Part shown: in pieces, positions 30,853-36,741 of the stretch | Position numbering within the stretch: position 1 is the stretch's first letter | Layout: every line of letters starts with the position of its first letter | DNA from: Bacillota bacterium | Lineage (GTDB): Bacteria > Bacillota > Clostridia > Peptostreptococcales > Anaerovoracaceae | NCBI GenBank assembly: GCA_017459895.1 | Contig: JAFUCA010000019.1 | Span: forward strand, 1-36,741 | Reading direction: 5' to 3' | DNA length: 36,741 nucleotides | The notes under the pieces: generated by a model | What the model saw: the letters and a program-made list of their open reading frames with translations, nothing else | What the model was told of the DNA's origin: nothing | The model's database searches: none | Position numbers and translations under genes: made by a program

Positions 30853-32079
30853 TTAGAAGCTTGTATCCAGCAGCTCGATTCCGTCGATCTGTACATCAAA
30901 GTACGGAGCGGAACGGAATTCGGATTCGTGGAAATATCCATCCTGCACGGCTTCTGTATCCGGGGTGTAATCCGGATCGGTGTCGACGTCTGCCTGATAG
31001 CTGTCAAAGGGCTTGCCCTTGACGGTGATCTTGGAAGCATCAAAGACCTGCACTTCGCCAGCTTCCAGCTGAGCCTTGACTTCGTCGATCTTCTCCTGGG
31101 TTCCTGCCGCCGCAGCCTTCTCATTGACTTCGGTCAGGACAACGGAGCCTGTCTCCAGGGTACCGGTCCAGTCGGTGTCGATGGCTTCGCCGTTCATAGC
31201 CGCCTGGATCGCGTACTGATAGTACGGAGCCCAGTCGATTCTGGAAGATACGATGAATGTGTTCGGACACGCGTCAACGGTGCTGCCGTTGTAGGAAACG
31301 TCCGGAACTCCAGCCTTTTCACAGGCCGTCGGAGCGCCCATGGAGTCCGCGTGCTGGGAGATGAGGACGCAGCCGTCGTCGATCAGCTTGTTCGCGCCTT
31401 CCTTCTCAGCGGTCTCATCATACCAGGATCCTGTGAAGGTAACTTCCATGGTGGCGGACTCACAGACGGAGCGTGCGCCCAGGAAGAAGGAAGTGTAGCC
31501 GGAGATAACCTCAGCATAGGTGAATGCTCCGACGTAACCGATCTTCGCCTGATCCGCGGTGATCTCGCCGTTATCGATCATTTCATTCAGCTTCATTCCA
31601 GCTGCTACGCCGGCCAGGTAACGGCCTTCGTAGATGGAAGCGAAAGCGTTGTGATAGTTGTCCAGACCTTCTGTGTGAGCCTTGGTTCCTGTGGAATGAC
31701 AGAACTGCACATCCGGGAAGTCCTTCGCTGCCTGGATCATGTAGTCCTCATGTCCGAAGGAGTCTGCGAAGATGATGCCGCAGCCGGCGTCAACCAGCTC
31801 TGCAGCTGCATCGTAGCATTCCTGTCCTTCCGGAATGTTCGTCTTGATCATGTAATTTTCTTCGCTGATGCCCAGTGCCTCACATGCTTCCTTCGCCCCG
31901 TTGATGAAGTTCAGGTCATAGGTCGAGTTCTCATCGTGCAGACAGATGAATCCCACCTTCATGCTGGAAGCATCGCCGGAACCCTCGTCAGAGCCATCTG
32001 AACCGCCGCATGCGGACAGAATGCCGACACAGGTGAATACCATAGCGAGGCTCAGGACCAGTACCACTAATTTTTTCAT
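30853..32079 (-). CDS. BMP-family nucleoside-binding lipoprotein
   Basis: This is the substrate-binding component of the nucleoside ABC importer. The chosen start (ATG 32077-32079, with GGAGGAG upstream) gives 408 residues. The signal peptide MKKLVVLVLSLAMVFTCVGIL ends in a lipobox LSAC, so the cysteine would be lipidated and the protein anchored outside the membrane. BMP-domain features follow: GFICLHDENSTYDLNFINGAKEA, NYHNAFASIYEGRYLAGVAAG, and DDGCVLISQHADS. Upstream there is a consensus promoter and a leader with an intrinsic terminator. Confidence 0.93.
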   Translation of the reverse strand: MKKLVVLVLSLAMVFTCVGILSACGGSDGSDEGSGDASSMKVGFICLHDENSTYDLNFINGAKEACEALGISEENYMIKTNIPEGQECYDAAAELVDAGCGIIFADSFGHEDYMIQAAKDFPDVQFCHSTGTKAHTEGLDNYHNAFASIYEGRYLAGVAAGMKLNEMIDNGEITADQAKIGYVGAFTYAEVISGYTSFFLGARSVCESATMEVTFTGSWYDETAEKEGANKLIDDGCVLISQHADSMGAPTACEKAGVPDVSYNGSTVDACPNTFIVSSRIDWAPYYQYAIQAAMNGEAIDTDWTGTLETGSVVLTEVNEKAAAAGTQEKIDEVKAQLEAGEVQVFDASKITVKGKPFDSYQADVDTDPDYTPDTEAVQDGYFHESEFRSAPYFDVQIDGIELLDTSF

Positions 32080-32120
32080 TTGGTTTCTCCTCCTGTGAAA
32101 TGAAAATAACTGAAACGACC

Positions 32121-32218
32121 GAAAAAAAACAATAAAACAGGCAACGATCTGCCTGTCTGCCAATAAGATTGGCATGCATTGAATTGTCACAGAAGCCCTT
32201 CAGCCGGCAGCCCCTGCG
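32121..32218 (-). promoter_or_regulatory. Attenuator-like leader of the BMP operon (unidentified aptamer?)
   Basis: Between the promoter and the BMP gene the RNA carries a perfect 7-bp hairpin (TGCCAAT-CTT-ATTGGCA, 32158-32174). A terminator follows: ACAGGCA-N6-TGCCTGT at 32137-32156, then TTTTATTG and eight T. A CTGCC segment further 5' can pair with GGCAG of these hairpins, offering an alternative fold. Premature termination in the leader of a purine or nucleoside uptake operon suggests ligand control. The conserved purine-riboswitch core is not present and I cannot assign a known class. Confidence 0.65.
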
Positions 32219-32224
32219 CTTTAA

Positions 32225-32253
32225 ATTTTACTGACTGGCCCTGTCTATGTCAA
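32225..32253 (-). promoter_or_regulatory. Promoter of the BMP nucleoside-transport operon
   Basis: On the minus strand a perfect TTGACA (32248-32253), a 17-bp spacer and TAAAAT (32225-32230) direct transcription into the attenuator leader. Confidence 0.85.
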
Positions 32254-32283
32254 GCGCGCGGAACCAAAAAGACATTAAAAAAG

Positions 32284-32312
32284 TGGACTTATTTCCCTCT
32301 ATATTGTATACT
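32284..32312 (+). promoter_or_regulatory. Promoter of the phosphoribosyltransferase gene
   Basis: TGGACT (32284-32289), a 17-bp spacer and TATACT (32307-32312) fire rightwards. It is divergent from the BMP promoter, with 30 bp between the two. Confidence 0.65.
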
Positions 32313-32352
32313 TTTCCTGTAGATGAAATATATTCCAAGGAAAGGACCAATT

Positions 32353-32904
32353 ATGTTTTACACGATTGATATTGCGGGAATGAAGCGTGATCTGAAGCTG
32401 TTTCCGGTGGACAGCGGTCTGCAGATCGCAGCCTTCATCCTCTTCGGTGATGTAGAGATCACCCAGCACGCCGCGAAGAAACTTCTGGAACGGGCACCCG
32501 AATTCGATCTGATCGTTACCGCAGAAGCCAAGAGCATTCCGCTGGCCTACGAGATGGCGCATCAGGCGGGAATGAATGACTACATCATCGCCCGCAAAGG
32601 CATCAAGGTCTACATGGAGGATGTCCTGACGGTCAGCGTCAATTCCATCACCACCATGAATGTCCAGTCTCTGCATCTGGGCAAGGACGAGGTCGACCGG
32701 ATCCGGGGCAAGCGGATCCTGATCATCGACGATGTCATCAGCACCGGCGAGTCCCTGCGCGCTCTGGAACAGCTGGTCGAGAAGGCCGGCGGTCAGATCG
32801 CTGCCAAGATGGCGGTCCTGGCGGAAGGCGACGCTTTTGATCGTGACGACATCATCGTTCTCGGCAAACTGCCGCTGTTTGATAAGGACGGCAACCCGAT
32901 GTGA
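32353..32904 (+). CDS. Purine phosphoribosyltransferase-like protein
   Basis: This 183-residue type I PRTase has the PRPP loop ILIIDDVISTGESL at about residues 130-143, and a purine-PRTase arrangement before it (FDLIVTAEAKSIPLAYEMAHQ, then YIIARKGIKVYM). It probably attaches a purine base to PRPP in the cytoplasm, but adenine, guanine, hypoxanthine or xanthine cannot be distinguished. I choose ATG 32353, which has AAGGAAAGGA upstream, rather than 32323. It is divergent from the nucleoside importer and convergent with the molybdenum hydroxylase, which fits purine salvage. Confidence 0.82.
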   Translation: MFYTIDIAGMKRDLKLFPVDSGLQIAAFILFGDVEITQHAAKKLLERAPEFDLIVTAEAKSIPLAYEMAHQAGMNDYIIARKGIKVYMEDVLTVSVNSITTMNVQSLHLGKDEVDRIRGKRILIIDDVISTGESLRALEQLVEKAGGQIAAKMAVLAEGDAFDRDDIIVLGKLPLFDKDGNPM

Positions 32905-32927
32905 TCGGGGATCCTGAGGCACGAAGG

Positions 32928-32978
32928 AAGAGACCGTAGCAATAAACATCGCGAATGTTCATTGCCACGGTCTCTTTT
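32928..32978 (+). terminator. Terminator between the PRTase and molybdenum hydroxylase genes
   Basis: A long hairpin (GAGACCGT, GCAAT, AACAT and their complements, with single mismatches, around a CGCGA loop) is followed by TTTT. It lies between convergent genes and may also stop leftward transcription. Confidence 0.85.
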
Positions 32979-33033
32979 AAGGAGGTTTTTATTTGTCATC
33001 ATGCAGCTGACCGGCTGCGTTCAGACAGGATGA

Positions 33034-35946
33034 TCAGTCAATCACCACGGGAATAATCGGCTCAGCCAGTTCATCCGGGAACATGCCGTCGAAAAGATCC
33101 TCCATAGGATGCTCACGAATGTACTGCATCTCATCTTCGAAGCTCGTTCCGAAATCATACTTGCCCGGATCATTCGGATTCGGTTCACCTTTCTTCAGGG
33201 CTTCCATGCCCGCTTTGATCTTCTCCGGATATGCCGGGATCTCATGAATCCTCACGCCGCAGGCGTTATCGATGGCATTGAGGACCGCCACATGCCCTCC
33301 GGACTGATAGGTCTCCGAGCATCCGGCGGAACCGAATGGATTGTTGGACCTCGGCGTACAGTGATGAATCAGATTGAAATTGTCCGGGATATCCCTGATC
33401 GTCGGGATGCCGGCGCCGGCGATGTTTCCGTGCTTCTTTACATCATGGTAGTTCTCTGTCAGCGCGAATCCGATGCAGTGGGACAGCCCGCCGTAGCCCT
33501 GTCCGTCTACCGCCGCCACGTTGCCGATGACACCTACGTCATCCACGCACCAATATCCAATGCAGGTGGCCTTGCCGGTCTTCGCATCCACTTCGACTTC
33601 CGCGATCTGGAAGGAATACATGTATGCCGGGGTCGGCTCCCCCTTGCCGGTATTGGGATCCAGGTATTTCAAAGTCATATCGCTGGCATTCTCATACTGA
33701 TATTCGTATTTCACCGGGATATCCTCTGCGATCATCTCTTCATATGTCCGATAAGTGCCGTCTTCCTTTCGCATGGCGTCCATCAGCATATCCGCGGCAG
33801 CTTTAACAGCCTTTCCGTTCATGAAATGCTGACGGGAAGCGGACGTTGCCCCGGAATCCGGGCAGAACTTCGTATCATTCTGGATCAGCACGATATCGTC
33901 CGGTGTCACTCCCAACGGCTTAAAGGCTTCCAGCGTCGTCATCAGAGCTCCGATATCACCGCCCTGCCCCTGCTCTTCCCAGGTGTCATACTTGGCGATC
34001 TTTCCGTCCGGCAGGAGTTCCACCGCGACAGTGCACTGGTCGAATATACCCTCGGTGCAGTTGTATCCGCCCCAGGCCACGCCGACTCCCCTTCTCTTCT
34101 CCGGGGTGGATTCTCTCTCGCATCTTGCCTTGACCTCTTCATAGATCGGACGGGCGATATCCATCATCTTTTTCATGGGATATTCCCTGTAGGAGTACTG
34201 GGCGCTGTTGGTGTCACCCGGTCTTGCCACATTGATATATCTGAATTCGAAAGGATCCATGCCGATCTTCTTCGCCATCAGATCCATCATCGCCTCGCTG
34301 CAGGTGAATGACTGGGGTGCTCCGTAACCTCTGTAGGATGTTCCGTAGTTGTGGTTTGTGCATGCCAGCCGCACCAGTCCCAGGATGTTCGGCACATTGT
34401 AGGGATAGAACAGGAATCGGGACGGGCGGGTCATGATGTCATCTCCCAGATCGTTATAGGACCCGTGGTCCATGCCGCAGTCCCACTCAGCGGCGATGAT
34501 CTTCCCATTCTCATCGCAGGCCAGCTTCGCATTGGAATGCATTGCGGAGCGTTTGCCGGACACATACATGAATTCTTCATACGAAAAGGACAGGGCCACC
34601 GGCATGTCATCACAGGCCAGACAGCAGATCGCCGCCATCGCGTATGTCTTGGATGAAATTCCCCATCCATAGGTCGACCCCGTCGGGTTTTCGACCACAC
34701 GGATCTTTTCTACCGGGATACCCGCAGCCTCCGAGATATCCGCCGCATGCGGATACAGCATCATGCCCTTGCAATGGATCGTCAGCAGTCCGTCATCGCC
34801 CCAGTAGGCCTGCACTGTATCTCCTTCGATACTCATATGCGGCTCTCTGGACGAATAGAAGGATCCCTCAACGACATATGGTGCATCCTCCATGATCTTC
34901 GGCGTATCATAACCCGCTCCTTTCACGGAGGGCTGCATCGAGTAAACGTTCGGGTGATCTTCATGGACTCTGACCGCGCCCGGCGCTGCTGCCGAGAGGA
35001 AGTCCAGATGTTCCTCCAGTTGTTCCCACTCGATGGTGACGTTCTTCGCTGCCTCCTGCGCATGGGACTTCGTATCTGCCACCACGAATCCCACCACATC
35101 ACCGTAATTGTAGATCTTATCGCTGACAACGATGGGATGACCCGGCTCCAGGGCGGTTGTTCTCGGGGACATAACGGAATAACTCATATGGTTCGATCCC
35201 TTCACGTCCTTTGCCGTAACGACCTTGTATACGCCGGGCATCTTCTCCGCCTCTTCGGTATGGATCGCCAGGATCTTCGCATGGAACGCCACCTTTGGCT
35301 GGATGATGACTGCATGCAGTGTGTTCTCCGGCATCTTCAGTTCGATATCATCGCCGTAATCCGCTACGCCGCAGACCTTGGCTAGCGCCGATGGACGCAC
35401 CAGTGGTTTTCCATAGTACTCTTGATTCTCCGGCAGCTTCACCTTGATATCTTCCAGATCACATTCTCCCCTCAGGACCTTCGCGGCATTCATCACCGCA
35501 TCCACGATCTGCTTATATCCGGTGCAGCGGCAGATGTTCCTGTGCCCGGCGAACCAGTCTCTGACCTCTTCCCGGGTGGGGTTCGGATTCTCTTTCAAAA
35601 GCTGGAACGTCGATACAACGAATCCCGGCGTGCAGAATCCGCACTGGATCGCACCGGCGTGCATGAATGCCACCTGGATTGGATGCAGGAAATTCGGAGC
35701 TCCGATACCCTCGATCGTTGTAACATCACTGTATTCTTTTATTGATTTGATTTTTTTCGTGCAGGAACGGACCACTTTTCCGTCAAGAATGACGGAGCAT
35801 GAACCGCAAAGGCCTGTTCCGCAGCCGACCTTGGTCCCGGTAAGACCCAGCCTGCGCAGCACGGATGCCAGCGTATCCTTCTCCGGATCACAGATGAACA
35901 TTCGATCCGCGCCATTGATTTTCAGCGTCATTTTTCTGAGTTTCAT
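33034..35946 (-). CDS. FAD-less molybdenum hydroxylase (aldehyde oxidoreductase / xanthine dehydrogenase type)
   Basis: The 970-residue protein fuses two [2Fe-2S] domains to the molybdopterin-binding domain, with no FAD domain, as in Desulfovibrio Mop. Cluster ligands are C42, C47, C50 and C62, then C102, C105, C139 and C141. Molybdenum-domain segments are GSTYGWGISS, SYRGYGAPQS, EQGQGGDIGALMTT and the final GSAGCSETYQSGG, whose glutamate fits the catalytic position. ATG 35946 has GGGAGG six nt upstream. Substrate could be an aldehyde, a purine or another N-heterocycle. The purine genes nearby hint at a purine, but the FAD-less layout is more typical of aldehyde oxidoreductases. It follows glyA by 74 nt. 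Confidence 0.9.
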   Translation of the reverse strand: MKLRKMTLKINGADRMFICDPEKDTLASVLRRLGLTGTKVGCGTGLCGSCSVILDGKVVRSCTKKIKSIKEYSDVTTIEGIGAPNFLHPIQVAFMHAGAIQCGFCTPGFVVSTFQLLKENPNPTREEVRDWFAGHRNICRCTGYKQIVDAVMNAAKVLRGECDLEDIKVKLPENQEYYGKPLVRPSALAKVCGVADYGDDIELKMPENTLHAVIIQPKVAFHAKILAIHTEEAEKMPGVYKVVTAKDVKGSNHMSYSVMSPRTTALEPGHPIVVSDKIYNYGDVVGFVVADTKSHAQEAAKNVTIEWEQLEEHLDFLSAAAPGAVRVHEDHPNVYSMQPSVKGAGYDTPKIMEDAPYVVEGSFYSSREPHMSIEGDTVQAYWGDDGLLTIHCKGMMLYPHAADISEAAGIPVEKIRVVENPTGSTYGWGISSKTYAMAAICCLACDDMPVALSFSYEEFMYVSGKRSAMHSNAKLACDENGKIIAAEWDCGMDHGSYNDLGDDIMTRPSRFLFYPYNVPNILGLVRLACTNHNYGTSYRGYGAPQSFTCSEAMMDLMAKKIGMDPFEFRYINVARPGDTNSAQYSYREYPMKKMMDIARPIYEEVKARCERESTPEKRRGVGVAWGGYNCTEGIFDQCTVAVELLPDGKIAKYDTWEEQGQGGDIGALMTTLEAFKPLGVTPDDIVLIQNDTKFCPDSGATSASRQHFMNGKAVKAAADMLMDAMRKEDGTYRTYEEMIAEDIPVKYEYQYENASDMTLKYLDPNTGKGEPTPAYMYSFQIAEVEVDAKTGKATCIGYWCVDDVGVIGNVAAVDGQGYGGLSHCIGFALTENYHDVKKHGNIAGAGIPTIRDIPDNFNLIHHCTPRSNNPFGSAGCSETYQSGGHVAVLNAIDNACGVRIHEIPAYPEKIKAGMEALKKGEPNPNDPGKYDFGTSFEDEMQYIREHPMEDLFDGMFPDELAEPIIPVVID

Positions 35947-36020
35947 AAACAACCTCCCGAAATGATTATTGTTGTGACTTTCGCAGAGTCCTTTTGTTTT
36001 ACAAGATTACAGACCGCGCA

Positions 36021-36741
36021 TCAATACGCGAAATTCTTATGCAGCGGATACTTGTCGGTCAGGCTCCCCACGATGGCCCTGGCCTCTTCCATCTTGCCGG
36101 CGTCTTCCGGATTGTCGATGACCAGGGCGATGGCGTCGGTGACCTTCTTCACATCGTCTTCCTTGAAGCCGCGGGAGGTCATAGCCGGGGTGCCCATCCG
36201 CAGGCCGGAGGTCACGAAGGGTTTCTCCGGATCGTTCGGGATGGAGTTCTTGTTGGTGGTGATGTTGGCATCGTCCAGCAGCTTCTCCGCCACCTTGCCG
36301 GTGACGCCCTTGTTCAGCAGCTTCACCAGGATCAGGTGGTTGTCCGTACCGCCGGAAACCAGATCGAACCCGTGTCCGATCATGCCCTCCGCCAGCGCCT
36401 GGGCGTTGTCGATGACCTGCTGCTGGTAATCCTTGAAGGAGGGCTCCAGCGCTTCCTTCAGGCACACCGCCTTCGCCGCGATGATGTGCATTAGCGGACC
36501 GCCCTGAGTTCCCGGGAATACCGCCGAGTTGATCTTCTTCTTCAGATCTTCGGTGCAGAGGATCATGCCGCCCCGGGGTCCCCGCAGGGTCTTATGTGTC
36601 GTGGTCGTAACCACATCCGCATAGGGAACCGGATTCTCATGCAGACCGACGGCCACCAGGCCGGCGATATGGGCCATGTCCACCATGAACAGGGCGCCGA
36701 CTTCATCGGCGATCTCCCGGAAGGCCTTAAAATCGATGGCC
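36021..36741 (-). CDS. glyA: Serine hydroxymethyltransferase, C-terminal part (cut by window edge)
   Basis: GlyA interconverts serine and glycine with tetrahydrofolate, feeding one-carbon units to thymidylate and purine synthesis. The last 240 or so residues are present and the gene continues past the right edge. The PLP lysine is in [14 protein letters not shown]. Further family blocks are [22 protein letters not shown] and [16 protein letters not shown]. The sequence ends at a normal C terminus. Confidence 0.98.
   Translation of the reverse strand, partial: AIDFKAFREIADEVGALFMVDMAHIAGLVAVGLHENPVPYADVVTTTTHKTLRGPRGGMILCTEDLKKKINSAVFPGTQGGPLMHIIAAKAVCLKEALEPSFKDYQQQVIDNAQALAEGMIGHGFDLVSGGTDNHLILVKLLNKGVTGKVAEKLLDDANITTNKNSIPNDPEKPFVTSGLRMGTPAMTSRGFKEDDVKKVTDAIALVIDNPEDAGKMEEARAIVGSLTDKYPLHKNFAY

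Noticed and set aside
32080-32253. Guanine or adenine riboswitch before the BMP gene
   Set aside because: The leader has a terminator but lacks the conserved purine-riboswitch junction and loop sequences.

Overview
The window is a stretch of chromosome from a GC-rich member of the Bacillota, most likely class Clostridia. The evidence is the cysS-mrnC-rlmB-sigH-tuf gene order, the SigH-type sigma factor, a BmpA/Nup-type nucleoside ABC operon, an AddB-type recombination nuclease and strong GGAGG ribosome-binding sites. No species can be named from the sequence. Both ends are cut inside genes: tuf on the left and glyA on the right.

Region 1 (1-8120, minus strand) is a compact housekeeping block. 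Reading leftwards it holds a DivIVA-like coiled-coil gene, a terminator, then xpt, a PHP phosphoesterase, cysS, mrnC, a small membrane protein, thyA, dfrA, rlmB and sigH in an almost gapless series. A separate strong promoter then drives tRNA-Thr(GGT) and tuf. Region 2 (8121-9429) is a divergent promoter region, a membrane protein with an Ala/Glu-rich linker, and a tRNA-Thr(CGT)/tRNA-Ala(GGC) pair closed by a terminator.

Region 3 (9430-12443) is accessory. It has about 600 bp of palindromic repeats in two families (ACTCTGCCA/TGGCAGAGT and CCTACCA/TGGTAGG), a protein joining an RQC-like winged-helix domain to an alpha/beta hydrolase, and a PD-(D/E)XK-like orphan protein. The CCTACCA repeats return at 20194-20458, directly upstream of a second PD-(D/E)XK-like protein (20580-21500). 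This recurring repeat-plus-nuclease-like layout is the best candidate for an undescribed system.

Region 4 (12444-22229) holds a YtrA-type GntR regulator with a perfect operator in its own promoter and the ABC exporter it probably controls. It also holds a MATE pump, tcdA, a YgjV-family protein, a VUT-family (queuosine-precursor) transporter behind a preQ1-like leader, an SDR enzyme with a 33-bp tandem repeat, the second repeat array, and a YitT-like membrane protein that may be leaderless. Region 5 (22312-27063) is a PIN-like domain protein convergent with addB.

Region 6 (27060-36741) has a purine theme. A four-gene BMP-type nucleoside ABC operon lies behind an attenuator-like leader and is translationally coupled to addB. 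A divergent purine phosphoribosyltransferase, an FAD-less molybdenum hydroxylase and glyA follow.

Across regions 1-5 the 10-mer GCAAAGGCTG occurs 11 times, against about 0.07 expected by chance. It is read in three different coding frames and also lies in intergenic DNA, which points to a DNA-level signal.
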